Assembly: GCA_951804985.1 (NCBI GenBank) | Contig: OX638135.1 | Span: forward strand, 12,675,735 to 12,739,734 | DNA from: Dryomyza anilis | Taxonomy: Eukaryota > Arthropoda > Insecta > Diptera > Dryomyzidae | Direction of reading: 5' to 3' | DNA length: 64,000 bases | In this document: positions 23,494 through 40,498 of the stretch, piece by piece | How the letters are laid out: each line of letters starts with the position of its first letter | How positions within the stretch are numbered: position 1 is the stretch's first letter | Position numbers and translations under genes: made by a program | The notes under the pieces: generated by a model | Seen by the model: the letters and a program-made list of their open reading frames with translations, nothing else | Databases searched by the model: none | Told to the model about the DNA's origin: nothing

Positions 23494-24834
23494 CTGATGC
23501 AAAATTTGTATGAAAAAGTTAGATAATTTTTCTTTCGCTCCGCGTCGATTTTCTGAAACTGCACTGAGGGAAAAAAGTAATAAAATTAAATAAAAAAGTA
23601 ATAAATTTAAATACTTTTCGACACGTTTTCACCCGTTGTCTTTTTATTTAAATTAAATACTTTTTATTTAAATATAAAGTAAATACTTTTTTATTTAATT
23701 TTTTTACGTAGGTAATAAAATTATAAGTAAATAATTTTTATTTAAATTTATTACTTAGGTAATAAAATTTGAGATAAATACTTTTTATTATGCAGGTAAT
23801 AAAATTTGAAGTAAATACTTTTTATTACTTTTTATTATGCAGGTAATAAAATTTGAGATAAATACTTTTTATTACTTTTTATTACGCAGGTAATAAAATT
23901 TGAATTAAATACTTTTTATTTAATTTTATTACGTAGGTAATATTAAAACGAATTTAGTAAAATGTCATTTAATAACACCACAAAATAAGTATTATTTTCA
24001 TATTTATATGTAAGTCAATGCCAATGAGTTACAACAAAGTTAAAAGTACCATTAGAAAAAATAACATTTTTCCGTTGCCAGAATTTTTATTTTGGGACTT
24101 TTCAATCTAAAAATCTTTTTTATATCTCAATTTCAGAAATATAAATAAAAGTCAGAAATAACCTTTTAGAAATTTTGAGAAATAGAAATAAAAAGTTTTA
24201 GAAATATTTTTAGTCAGTAATAATTATTATTTTTTTCAGTACAAATAATTATTACTGAATTCCTAATATTTATTAAAAACCTAGTAGTAATCGATTTTAA
24301 TTAATATTGCCCAAAATAACTATTCAAAAATTTATTATAACCAGACTTTTTAGATAAAACAATGATAAATGTATATTAATAAAGGAAATATTAAATAACG
24401 AATTAATTTTTAAATTCTGAAATTTATAATTTGAATGACAGTAAAAAAATTAAAAATTTTGAAATATGTAATATTTTTGAAATATGTTGTATTTACAGCA
24501 ATTGTTATATTTTCAAAAATTAAAAATTTGTTTTGTTGTTTTGTCAAAAAATTAATATTTGTTTTCATTTTGTGTACAACTAATTTACAACAATTTAACT
24601 TATTTATACATATGTATGTTAAAGATAATAAATATTTTGATACTTTTATGTATATTTTTTTAAACAGAAAATAATTCAAATTCAGGAATTAGTTATTATT
24701 TTATACATCATTTTCATTAGTGTATTTAAAAATAAAATTCATCAATTCATTTTGTACTACATTATGTAAAAAAATTGTTCAGTAATTGTTCAGTAATAAA
24801 TCAGTAAAACTAATTATATGCGAACTTAAGGCAG

Positions 24835-26795
24835 TTATGTTGTATTTTTTTGATCTGAGTTATTTAAAAAATCAAGTAAGATTGAAAGTGGTGCAGATCT
24901 TAAATCTGAAGTTGTTTCAATTTCAAAAAAATATTTTTGAATAAATGTCCACACTGTTTTCGATATTTCGGGGTATGACAATTGTAATACGTGAAATAAT
25001 TTTGCAGCACAATCTAAACAATCAATAAAAGAGGCAAATTTGTAAAGAGTCCCATCCATATAAATATAAAATGACTTAGGGGTAAGCATATCGATCCTTT
25101 CTACAATTATAAACGGTTGCAATGTTATACGATTTGTGTAACATTTATCAATTAGTTCTGATATTTTGCAATATATATCATTTATTGAGACCACGCTTAA
25201 TATAAAACTATCCTGAGCATCTACAATTGTGTATTTCTTTCTTCTGTTCCCAGACTTGTCATTAGTTCTTGCTGTCGTGGGCAATACTGATGCAGAAGTG
25301 TAGTAATCACGCTATCTTCAACGTCTGCAAATATAAAGTAAAAAATATAACTAATGCTTTTTCGAAAAAATAAAATAAATATATTAATCAAATGAATATA
25401 CCTAAATTTGAACTTTGCAATGCTTGCGTAAGCATTAATTTACTGGCGGTGTTGGACAGTTTTATATAGTAATACTTTTTCATCTTCTCCTTGAATGTGT
25501 TCCATTTTGATTTTAATAAAAACTTTTTGTTTGGATATATGTAAATATGTTAATAAACAAAAATTTATAATCTTAACTAAATTATTCTTGATTTGTCACT
25601 ACAAAATCTTCAATTGCAGAGTTATTGCTGTCTGAATCGTATAAATCTTGTAAAGAAAGCGATTGAGAATCTTCTGAATTGTTTTTCTCAATTTTTCTTC
25701 TTTTTGCTTTTATATTAATGTATTTTATGTAAAGTTTTCCTCCTGGTCGTCCTTTTGACTCCCTTGGTATGTAGTAATAGTCCTATATTTAAAAATACGT
25801 ACGTAAATACGTAAATACGTATAGTTGTGTATATACATATATATTTGAATTTCTTTAAAAAATACCAGGACATGTTCTTCCGTGGGAAAAGTACATGAAA
25901 TTTGTTTTAAAATATCTTTGAATTCTGATGGTCGAAGAGAAACGTTGCGCTCAAAAATATGTTCCAGTATAATATTAATAAGCTTTCCACGATAAATTTC
26001 ATTTAATTTTTGATTAGTATTGTAGTATTCAATTAAATTTCGGCCACCATGTGAGTCATTCGAAACATTTAGTAGAGTCTTAAAAAATTTAAATTAAATT
26101 GTATTATTAAATTAATTGTAAGCTTGTGTTTTGTTAAATTTGAATACCTTGGCATTAAATAGGAATACTTCATTGCTTTGTTGATAAGATAATTGTTCAG
26201 ATGTTGATGCCTGAAAAATAAATTATTCAATTGTACAATTTTACACAATTCCTTCTTTTATTTATTTGCATTTTTTTCATAATTCTCAATTTTGATAATT
26301 TATTATGTTTTTTTCATTGAAGAAATTCATTCATGAGTAAAATTTAAAGATTTTATAACATTTAAAAATTCAAATTAAAGAAATGTCGTAATTTAAGACC
26401 ATACATGCGCTACACAATTTATATTTTTTGCAATAATTTGAATTTTCTTTAACTATAACTGGCAAATAAAATTTGTTACGTATATAATCAAGGCATTTAT
26501 TAAAGCTCTATCTATTAAATATTTATCCATTATAGGAAATGAATAGAGCCAATTAGACAAAAATAAGTCCGATTTCGGATCCGCGCCACAAATGTAATCT
26601 GGATTTGTTTCAATTTTTAATGCACCTTACCAATATATATATTAAATAATTTTCGGTCTGTATATATCATAAAACTGAATATCGTATTTAGAAAACAAAT
26701 AAATATTAAAAATTTACTTAAAATATAGAACAATTTACTTACAAAATTTTCAGTACAATCATCACAAAAAATGAAGCAACGTTATTGGTTCTGTT
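24835..26795 (-). pseudogene. Broken multi-exon gene of unknown function, copy G2
   Basis: This is the reverse-strand counterpart of 17,891-19,997. Exon 6 is at 24,835-25,324, exon 4 starts near 25,784 with the conserved YYYIPRESKGRPGG segment, and exons 3 and 2 follow upstream with intact AG acceptors (exon 3 acceptor AAG|ACTCTAC). The exon 1 donor GTAAGT is near 26,740. Breaks differ from G1: the 3' half of exon 4 is deleted (junction near 25,585), and exon 6 has lost one base in ATACTGATGCAG where the G3 and G4 copies have CTGAATGCAG. Six extra bases give an IY insertion before MDGTLYKFASF. The AAGAAAG run is intact here. Confidence 0.68.
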
Positions 26796-27502
26796 TTTAA
26801 TTTAGATATTTAAAATTTATATTTCGATTATAGAAAACACAATCATCAACGAATCGTTGACGACAGATTGGGTATAAATACATATAAATGTTTTAGCAGT
26901 TTTTAATATCTTTTTTTTGGTATAATTTCAATTTTATTTATATATTTTATAAATGTTTATGGACTGGCTTTAAAATCATAAATCGACTGGATTTAGAGTA
27001 TTTTGAAGTATGTGGACATCACATACGTTAATCTTTATATCTATTATTTAACGTTTTAATGAAAATTACAAATTTAAATTTTAGGCTGTTTTCACTATTT
27101 AAAATAAAAATTATAGTCTTACAGAATTATTTTCAAAAAAAAACTGTAAACGCATTTTTTCTTAAATTGGTCAAGACTAATTATATAATACCAAAAAATG
27201 ATAATATACTGATAAATTTTAAAAATATTTAAATCTAAACTCAATAATTTTTTATGAAACAAGAAATTATTGTTTTTAAGAAAAATGTTATTAATATTGA
27301 TAATTTTGACTATGCTCTGGATAATCATAAATAATCTTCATGTTTGTAATTAGATGCAAAAAAAAAATTAAACATTTGGCTAAAAAAGATGAAAAATTGT
27401 TAGAGTTTAAATATTTTAAAAACGTATATTAGTGTTAATTAGTATAATAAATAAGTTTTGATAATTCAAAATAAATGACATTAAATGTTCTAGATAAACT
27501 AC

Positions 27503-27720
27503 GAGCTACAAGTTCCCGGGCTCAACACCAGCGACTGTCAACATTTTTTCATAGAAAAACATTTTTCTATCCGACGATTCCTCTCGACAGACAACAAACC
27601 TCCGAGAGCTCACACCCAGATTCGGCATTAAATTGAAGGTCCCAGTACTATGAGTACAAACATAACATGCACACCTAGGTTCTTCAGAACTGTGTAGCAC
27701 CAAACTAATATAATTTTATT
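27503..27720 (+). mobile_element. Degenerate SINE relic in H1
   Basis: CATAGAAAAACATTTTTCTAT, CTCTCGACAG, CCGAGAG, GATTCGGCATTAAA, GAAGGTCCCAGTAC and GAGTACAAACATAAC match, in order, the body of the SINE at 22,065. The tRNA-like head is largely eroded (TTCCCGGGCTCAA remains). Counterparts at 36,016-36,233 and 42,990-43,207. Confidence 0.72.
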
Positions 27721-28204
27721 AACAGAAGGTAAAAGGGCTAAAACTTTATTTAAAGCGTTTCGTAATGGAAAAAAAGTATGCAGCCATAATCAACTACAGT
27801 GTAATCATTAAATTAATGTGAATAGTCGTGTTAAATTTTGGTGTCACCCGAGACAAAATTTTTGGCATTTTTCGGAAATATTTCGGGCATATTTCTGGCA
27901 AACGCACAGATATCTAGAATATTTTGGGAAGTGTATAGCATGTTGTAAATTTTTGTGGAATTTTTATGGCATTTTCACGCCATATTTGGGGAACGGGCAG
28001 AAAACAGACAACTTTTGATACAAACTCCGCCTTTGTCTGTTTTCAATATGTCAAGAAAATGTTTCTGAACTGCTTCGACCCTGCCAAAAATTTTGTCTGG
28101 GGCAGTATTAGATTTAAATCAAAAAAACGTGTGCGCAGGCACATTTTACTTTCTAAATGTCTTCCGTAAAGGAAGACATCACCAATGTTCTATTATTAAT
28201 AACA

Positions 28205-28384
28205 CTAGTTTGGAGCTACTGTCCTGATGAATTTATGCCGGCTGAACTCTCAAACCATTTGACCTGTACTTTTGTACTCTGTGCTGGGACCTACAGAACG
28301 GCGGGGTGGGAGCTTTTCATGGGCAGTGTTTAATCTCGGATCTTTGCAATTCTCTGTGAGGTTGTGCGGTATAGAAAAATGTTA
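28205..28384 (-). mobile_element. Degenerate SINE relic, opposite strand, in H1
   Basis: Read on minus it gives CATTTTTCTATACCGCACAACCTC, CATGAAAAGCTCCCACC..CCGTTCTGTAGGTCCCA and GAGTACAAAAGTAC, the SINE body in order. A copy is at 36,718-36,897; in H3 only the first ~40 bp survive before the homology ends at 43,735. Confidence 0.68.
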
Positions 28385-28437
28385 TGGATATCTAAATTTG
28401 GCCCAAGGACTATGAAATTTGGGCAGGGTGTTCATCT

Positions 28438-29912
<1,475 letters not shown>

Positions 29913-30789
29913 GCTGATGCAAAATTTGTATGAAAAAGTTAGAGAAGTTTTCTTTCGCTCCGCGTCGATTTTCTGAAACTGCACTGAGGGAAAAAAGTAA
30001 TAAAATTAAATAAAAAAGTAATAAATTTAAATACTTTTCGACACGTTTTTCACCCGTTGTCTTTTTTATTTAAATTAAATACTTTTTATTTAAATATAAA
30101 GTAAATACTTTTTTATTTATTTTTTTTACGTAGGTAATAAAATTATAAGTAAATAATTTTTATTTAAATTTATTACTTAGGTAATAAAATTTGGGACAAA
30201 TACTTTTTATTACTTTTTATTATGCAGGTAATAAAATTTGAGTAAATACTCTTTATTACTTTTTATTATGCAGGTAATAAAATTTGAGATAAATACTTTT
30301 TATTACGCAGGTAATAAAATTTGAATTAAATACTTTTTATTTAATTTTATTACGTAGGTAATATTAAAACGAATTTAGTAAAATGTCATTCAATAACACC
30401 ACAAAATAAGTATTATTTTCATATTTATATGTAAGTCAATGCCAATGAGTTACAACAAAGTTAAAAGTACCATTAGAAAAAATAACATTTTTCCGTTTGC
30501 CAGAATTTTTATTTTGGGACTTTTCAATCTAAAAATCTTTTTTATATCTCAATTTCAGAAATATAAATAAAAGTCAGAAATAACCTTTTAGAAATTTTGA
30601 GAAATAGTAATAAAAAGTTTTAGAAATATTTTTAGTCAGTAATAATTATTATTTTTTACAGTACAAATAATTATTACTGAATTCCTAATATTTATTAAAA
30701 ACATAATAGTAATCGATTTTAATTAAATTGGCCCAAAATAACTATTCAAAAATTTATTATAACCAGACTTTTTAGATAAAACAATGATA

Positions 30790-33700
30790 CTTACTTACTT
30801 ACTTAAATGGCCCTTACAACCGTGGGTCGGTTTTGGTCGCTGAGATGAAGCCGCGCCATTCGGATCTGCTTTGCGCGCGCTGACGCCAGTTAGAAATACC
30901 AAGCGCTGCCAGGTTGTCCTCAACTTGGTCTTTCCAACGCAGATTTGGACGCCCTCTTCTACGCTGTCCACCTTTGAGTTTCGATTCAAGCACCTTCTTG
31001 GCTGGAGTGTTTTCATCCATTCGTTCGACATGACCTAGCCAGCGAAGCCGCTGGATCTTGATGCGCTTGACTATGTCAATGTCGTCGAATAACTCATACA
31101 GCTCGTGGTTCATCCTGATTCGATACTCGTTAGCAAAGCAGATAGGGCCAAAGATTTTACGGAGAATCTTTCTCTCGAACGCTCCCAGTACTCTCTTATC
31201 GGTGGTGGCCAGCGTCCATGTTTCTGCACCATAAAGTAGGACGGGCATGATGAGTACTTGTAGAGCATTATTTTTGTCCGGCGAGAGAGGGCTCTGCTTC
31301 TCAATTGACTACTGAGCCCAAAGTAGCACCTGTTGGCAAGAGTTATTCTCCGTTTGATCTCCAGGCTGACGTCGTTGTTGCTGTTTACGCTGGATCCCAG
31401 ATAGACGAAGTCCTTCACAATGTCGAACTTGTGGGTGTCAAAATCAGCTTTTTGTCCAAGACGCACGGACTCTTTTTTGCTTGTTGACACAAGGAACTTC
31501 GTCTTGTCCTCGTTCACCGCTAGACCCATTCGACGCGACTCTTTCTCCAATCTGGAGAATGCTGCGCTGACTGCTCGTGTGCTCCTGCCAATGATATCAA
31601 TATCGTCGGCATATGCGAGCATCATGACACTTTTGTTGAGGATAGTGCCGCTTTGACGGAGTTCGGCAGCTCGAACTATTTTCTCCATCAATAAGTTAAA
31701 AAAGTCGCACGATAGGGAGTCACCCTGTCTGAAACCTCGTTCGGTATGAAATGGCTCGGAGAGGTCTTTTCCTATTCTCACTGAGCAACGTGTGTTGCTC
31801 AGGGTCATCCTGCAAAGCCTTATAAGTTTCGCAGGTATACCGAACTCAGACATTGCGGCGTATAATCGTTCCCTTATCGGAGTGTCGAAGACGGCTTTAT
31901 AGTCGACTAATAGGTGGTAGGTGTCGATCTGTTTTTCTAGGGTCTTTTCCTGGATTAGGCGCAATGTGAAAATCTGGTCTATGGTGGACTTTCCAGGTCT
32001 GAAGCCGCACTGATAAGGTCCAATCAGTCTGTTGACGATGGGCTTCAGTCTTTCACATAATACGCTCGATAGAACCTTGTATGCGATATTGAGTAGGCTG
32101 ATCCCACGGTAGTTGGCGCAGATAGTGGGATCCCCTTTCTTAAGGATTGGGCAGAGTACACTGAGGTTCCAGTCACTTGGCATGCTTTCATCCGACCATA
32201 TTCTGCTTACGAGCTCGTGCATGCTCACTATTAGCTCTTCGCCTCCGGTCTTAAACAATTCAGCAGGCAGGCCATCAGCACCTGCGGCTTTGTTGTTTTT
32301 CAGCCGAGCAATGGCTGTTCTGACCTCGTCATGGTCGGGTGGCGGAATCTCAACGTCGTCATCAAGTACTGGGGTTGCCGGGTTTGCTTCTCTATCGGTG
32401 GAATTGAGGTCATCATCACCGGTCAGCAGTTTAGAGATGTGATCCCTCCATATTTTCAGTGTGCTCTGGATATCTGTCACTAGATTTCCGTTCTCATCTT
32501 TACAGGAAGAGGCTCCGGATTTCGAACCTCCGGCTAGGCGTCTTATTTTCTCGAAGAATTTTCGAGCCTCATTCCTGTCCCCATGCATCTCAATCTCCTC
32601 ACACTCACGTCTTTCTGCCTCGCTTTTTTTACGCCTGAAAAGACGTCTCTCTTCCCTTTTCTTCTTTTTGTATCGCTCCTTCGCAGCTAGCGTAGCTACT
32701 GACTGCAGGGTGGATTTGTACGCAGCGTCTTTCTCTGCAGTGGCCGCGCGACACTCTTGGTCATACCACTGATTCCTCAGGGGGCGTTGGAATCCAAGCA
32801 CCTCTTCGGCAGCCGTACGCATAGAGCAGGAGATATGATTCCACTGCGCGCTTATATCATCGAGAGGAGGAGTGCTTTGTCTAAGCAGGTGTGAGAGTCG
32901 AGTGGAAAAGGCTTGCGTTGTCTGTTGTGATTGCAGCTTTCCGACGTCTAGCTTTCTCTGCGTTTGGTTCCGTACGTTCTTCGCAGCGCTTAAGCGTGTG
33001 CGGACCTTGGCTGCTACAAGCTAATGATCCGAGTCCATATTGGCACCTCGGATAGTGCGTACGTCCATCACGCTTGAAGCGTGCCTTCCGTCAATCACAA
33101 CGTGATCAATTTGATTTCGAGTTTTTTGATCGGGCGACAACCATGTGGATTTGTGGATATCGAAATGTTCGAATCTAGTGCTACTAACTACCATGTTTCG
33201 TGCTGCGGCGAAGTCGATTAGCCTCGTTCCGTTATCGGAAGTGTTGGCTCCATGCCAACATGGCTAAATTTTCCGATTGTGAGACAATAGATGGCTTCTC
33301 TGCCCACCTTGGCGTTAAAATCGCCTAGCACGATTTTGATATCGTGGCGGGGGTAGCGCTCGTATGCTTTGTCTAGGCGCTCGTAGAAGCGCTCTTTTGT
33401 CTCGTCATCTTTCTCGTTCATCGGAGCGTGTGCACAAATTAGGCTGATATGGAAATATTTAGCCTTGATGCGGATTGTTGTCAGCCTTTCGTCCACGGGC
33501 GTGAACCTAGAGACAAGGTGGCGGAGTCTCTTGCCGACCACAAATCCACATCCAAATTCGTGTCTCTCCGCATGGCAGCTGTAGTAGATATCACAGGACG
33601 CTTGTTTCGGACAGCCCTGTCCCGTCCATCGCATCTCCTGGATAGCGGTGATGTCAGCCTTATATCTTTCGAGGACATCTGCCAGCTGGATAGAGGCACC

Positions 33701-34059
33701 TTCCCTATAAAGGGTCCGGACATTCCAGGTGCATATCCGTAAATCATGGTCCTTAAAACGTTTGCGTGGGTCGTCATCGTTGTAATCGGTCGTTATCCGA
33801 GGCTTCTTTTTTGTTTTCATTGGGCGTATAGGTTTTTTCCGTGGTGGGACCCAAACCCAACGCACGAACCCTCACTCTGAGGGAGATGCTCGCCACTCAC
33901 TTTAGCCGAGCTCTACACCGGGTGGTGTAGAGCGCCGTTTCCAGGGACTTCCACGAGGAGGACTTCCACCGAAGTGGAGGTGTCACCATTTGACAATTTG
34001 TCAATTCTGGTGACCAGAGAGTTGACTTGAGACGACACCGACAAGGATTGCCGGTGAGC
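30790..34059 (-). mobile_element. RTE-like LINE, near full length, 3.27 kb
   Basis: The length and the content (one long EN-RT frame, short 5' leader, simple-sequence tail) fit the RTE clade. On the coding strand the 3' end is CCATTTAAG followed by (TAAG)n; the 5' end at ~34,059 joins G exon 6 sequence. GC content is clearly higher than in the surroundings. The same insertion, with the same junctions, is present at 39,235-40,498, so it predates the duplication of units 2 and 3. A degenerate relative lies at 47,395-47,600. Confidence 0.88.
30814..33865 (-). pseudogene. RTE LINE polyprotein (endonuclease-reverse transcriptase), disrupted
   Basis: From the N-terminus: an apurinic-type endonuclease (33,865-33,218) with WNVRTL, IQEMRW and LGDFNA motifs; then a linker; then the RT (32,822-31,110 and onward) with NYRGISLLN, CGFRPGKST, RQGDSLS and the catalytic AYADDIDIIG (about 31,593-31,622); and a C-terminal segment with LRWLGHVERM and RRRGRPNLRW (to 30,814). 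In life it nicks target DNA and copies its RNA there. Lesions: a frameshift near 33,240 between endonuclease motifs, a TAG in place of the residue after SDH (near 33,020), and a one-base deletion near 31,257 where copy 39,235 has GAGTGACTTG. The YADD box is intact. Not functional as it stands. Confidence 0.88.
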
Positions 34060-35260
34060 ATCCTGAGCATCTACAATTGTGTATTTCTTTCTTCTGTTCC
34101 CAGACTTGTCATTAGTTCTTGCTGTCGTGGGCAATACTGAATGCAGAAGTGTAGTAATCACGCAATCTTCAACGTCTGAAAATATAAAGTAAAAAATATA
34201 ACTAATGCTTTTTCGAAAAAATAAAATAAATATATTAATAAAATGAATATACCTAAATTTGAACTTTGCAATGCTTGCGTAAGCATTAATTTACTGGCGG
34301 TGTTGGACAGTTTTATATAGTAATACTTTTTCATCTTCTCCTTGAATGTGTTCCATTTTGATTTTAATAAAAACTTTTTGTTTCGATGAAGTAAATTAAA
34401 ATCAATATTAATCTGATAAAGTAAATATGTTAATTAACAAACATTTATAATCTTAACTAAATTATAATACCAATGAAGGTGCACGTGCGTCCTTAAATTT
34501 GGGCCACTCTTTCCAAAAGGTTACATTGCTCAAAGCTTTTAAATTTTGCTGACGTAACATAAAACTACGTTGCCATCTATCAGTAACGCGGTTCCAATCG
34601 TCACATTTCTAATTTGCAGTTCTAATTTAAAAGCTTCTTGATTGGCACTACAAAATCTTCAATTGCAGAGTTATTGCTGTCTGAATCGTATAAATCTTGT
34701 AAAGAAAGCGATTGAGAATCTTCTGAATTGTTTTTCTCAATTTTTCTTCTTTTTGCTTTTATATTAATGTATTTTATGTAAAGTTTTCCTCCTGGTCGTC
34801 CTTTTGACTCCCTTGGTATGTAGTAATAGTCCTATATTTAAAAATACGTACGTAAATACGTAAATACGTATAGTTGTGTATATACATATATATTTGAATT
34901 TCTTTAAAAAATACCAGGACATGTTCTTCCGTGGGAAAAGTACATGAAATTTGTTTTAAAATATCTTTGAATTCTGATGGTCGAAGAGAAACGTTGCGCT
35001 CAAAAATATGTTCCAGTATAATATTAATAAGCTTTCCACGATAAATTTCATTTAATTTTTGATTAGTATTGTAGTATTCAATTAAATTTCGGCCACCATG
35101 TGAGTCATTCGAAACATTTAGTAGAGTCTTAAAAAATTTAAATTAAATTGTATTATTAAATTAATTGTAAGCTTGTGTTTTGTTAAATTTGAATACCTTG
35201 GCATTAAATAGGAATACTTCATTGCTTTGTTGATAAGATAATTGTTCAGATGTTGATGCC
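34060..35260 (-). pseudogene. Broken multi-exon gene of unknown function, copy G3
   Basis: Exons 2-5 are present on minus: exon 5 around 34,270-34,380, exon 4 from about 34,820 to 34,478, exon 3 about 35,128-34,917, exon 2 about 35,262-35,200. Exon 6 survives only as its first ~110 bp (34,172-34,061) before the LINE. Exon 4 carries a two-base gain near 34,600 (CTGCAAATTAGAAATG versus CTGCAAATGGAATG in G1), so the frame is lost. Splice sites are intact. The exon 6 stub runs in frame into LINE leader, giving an 82-residue chimeric open frame (34,161-33,913). Confidence 0.65.
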
Positions 35261-35422
35261 TGAAAAATAAATTATTCAATTGTACATACATGCGCTACAC
35301 AATTTATATTTTTTGCAATAATTTGAATTTGAAGTTTATATTTCGATTATAGAAAACACACTCGTAAACGAATCGTTGACGACAGATTGGGTATAAATAC
35401 ATATAAATGTTTTAGCAGTTTT

Positions 35423-38354
<2,932 letters not shown>

Positions 38355-39234
38355 GCTGATGCAAAATTTGTATGAAAAAGTTAGAGAATTTTTCTTTCGC
38401 TCCGCGTCGATTTTCTGAAACTGCACTGAGGGAAAAAAGTAATAAAATTAAATAAAAAAGTAATAAATTTAAATACTTTTCGATACGTTTTTCACCCGTT
38501 GTCTTTTTTATTTAAATTAAATACTTTTTATTTAAATATAAAGTAAATACTTTTTTATTTAATTTTTTTACGTAGGTAATAAAATTTTAAGTAAATAATT
38601 TTTATTTAAATTTATTACTTAGGTAATAAAATTTGGGACAAATACTTTTTATTACTTTTTATTATGCAGGTAATAAAATTTGAGTAAATACTCTTTATTA
38701 CTTTTTATTATGCAGGTAATAAAATTTGAGATAAATACTTTTTATTACGCAGGTAATAAAATTTGAATTAAATACTTTTTATTTAATTTTATTACGTAGG
38801 TAATATTAAAACGAATTTAGTAAAATGTCATTCAATAACACCACAAAATAAGTATTATTTTCATATTTATATGTAAGTCAATGCCAATGAGTTACAACAA
38901 AGTTAAAAGTACCATTAGAAAAAATAACATTTTTCCGTTTGCCAGAATTTTTATTTTGGGACTTTTCAATCTAAAAATCTTTTTTATATCTCAATTTCAG
39001 AAATATAAATAAAAGTCAGAAATAACCTTTTAGAAATTTTGAGAAATAGAAATAAAAAGTTTTAGAAATATTTTTAGTCAGTAATAATTATTATTTTTTT
39101 TTACAGTACAAATAATTATTACTGAATTCCTAATATTTATTAAAAACATAATAGTAATCGATTTTAATTAAATTGGCCCAAAATAACTATTCAAAAATTT
39201 ATTATAACCAGACTTTTTAGATAAAACAATGATA

Positions 39235-40498
39235 CTTACTTACTTAAATGGCCCTTACAACCGTGGGTCGGTTTTGTTCGCTGAGATGAAGCCGCGCCAT
39301 TCGGATCTGCTTTGCGCGCGCTGACGCCAGTTAGAAATACCAAGCGCTGCCAGGTTGTCCTCAACTTGGTCTTTCCAACGCAGATTTGGACGCCCTCTTC
39401 TACGCTGTCCACCTTCGAGTTTCGATTCAAGCACCTTCTTGGCTGGAGTGTTTTCATCCATTCGTTCGACATGACCTAGCCAGCGAAGCCGCTGGATCTT
39501 GATGCGCTTGACTATGTCAATGTCGTCGAATAACTCATACAGCTCGTGGTTCATCCTGATTCGATACTCGTTAGCAAAGCAGATAGGGCCAAAGATTTTA
39601 CGGAGAATCTTTCTCTCGAACGCTCCCAGTACTCTCTTATCGGTGGTGGCCAGCGTCCATGTTTCTGCACCATAAAGTAGGACGGGCATGATGAGTGACT
39701 TGTAGAGCATTATTTTTGTCCGGCGAGAGAGGGCTCTGCTTCTCAATTGACTACTGAGCCCAAAGTAGCACCTGTTGGCAAGAGTTATTCTCCGTTTGAT
39801 CTCCAGGCTGACGTCGTTGTTGCTGTTTACGCTGGATCCCAGATAGACGAAGTCCTTCACAATGTCGAACTTGTGGGTGTCAAAATCAGCTTTTTGTCCA
39901 AGACGCACGGACTCTTTTTTGCTTGTTGACACAAGGAACTTCGTCTTGTCCTCGTTCACCGCTAGACCCATTCGACGCGACTCTTTCTCCAATCTGGAGA
40001 ATGCTGCGCTGACTGCTCGTGTGCTCCTGCCAAGGACGCTTGTTTCGGACAGCCCTGTCCCGTCCATCGCATCTCCTGGATAGCGGTGATGTCAGCCTTA
40101 TATCTTTCGAGGACATCTGCCAGCTGGATAGAGGCACCTTCCCTATAAAGGGTCCGGACATTCCAGGTGCATATCCGTAAATCATGGTCCTTAAAACGTT
40201 TGCGTGGGTCGTCATCGTTGTAATCGGTCGTTATCCGAGGCTTCTTTTTTGTTTTCATTGGGCGCATAGGTTTTTTCCGTGGTGGGACCCAAACCCAACG
40301 CACGAACCCTCACTCTGAGGGAGATGCTCGCCACTCACTTTAGCCGACTTCTACACCGGGTGGTGTAGAGCGCCGTTTCCAGGGACTTCCACGAGGAGGA
40401 CTTCCACCGAAGTGGAGGTGTCACCATTTGACAATTTGTCAATTCTGGTGACCAGAGAGTTGACTTGAGACGACACCGACAAGGATTGCCGGTGAGCA
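39235..40498 (-). mobile_element. RTE-like LINE with a ~2.0-kb internal deletion
   Basis: Same ends as 30,790-34,059, but CTGCCAA at 40,027-40,033 (unit 2 position 31,591) is joined directly to GGACGCTTG (unit 2 position 33,596). The deletion removes the RT core including YADD and the second half of the endonuclease. The remaining 270-codon frame (40,067-39,255) fuses an out-of-frame piece of the N-terminal part to the RT thumb and C-terminal region. This copy keeps the base missing near 31,257 in unit 2, so its C-terminal frame is intact. Confidence 0.88.

Noticed and set aside
27119..27328. Conserved 65-69-codon frames in segment H (27,119; 27,506; 27,818; 27,966 and copies)
   Set aside because: Present in three copies only because H is recently duplicated; some overlap SINE relics, none has a domain.
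39255..40067. 270-codon LINE frame in unit 3 as a functional gene
   Set aside because: It is the by-product of a 2-kb deletion; the RT core is gone and the first ~13 residues come from another frame.
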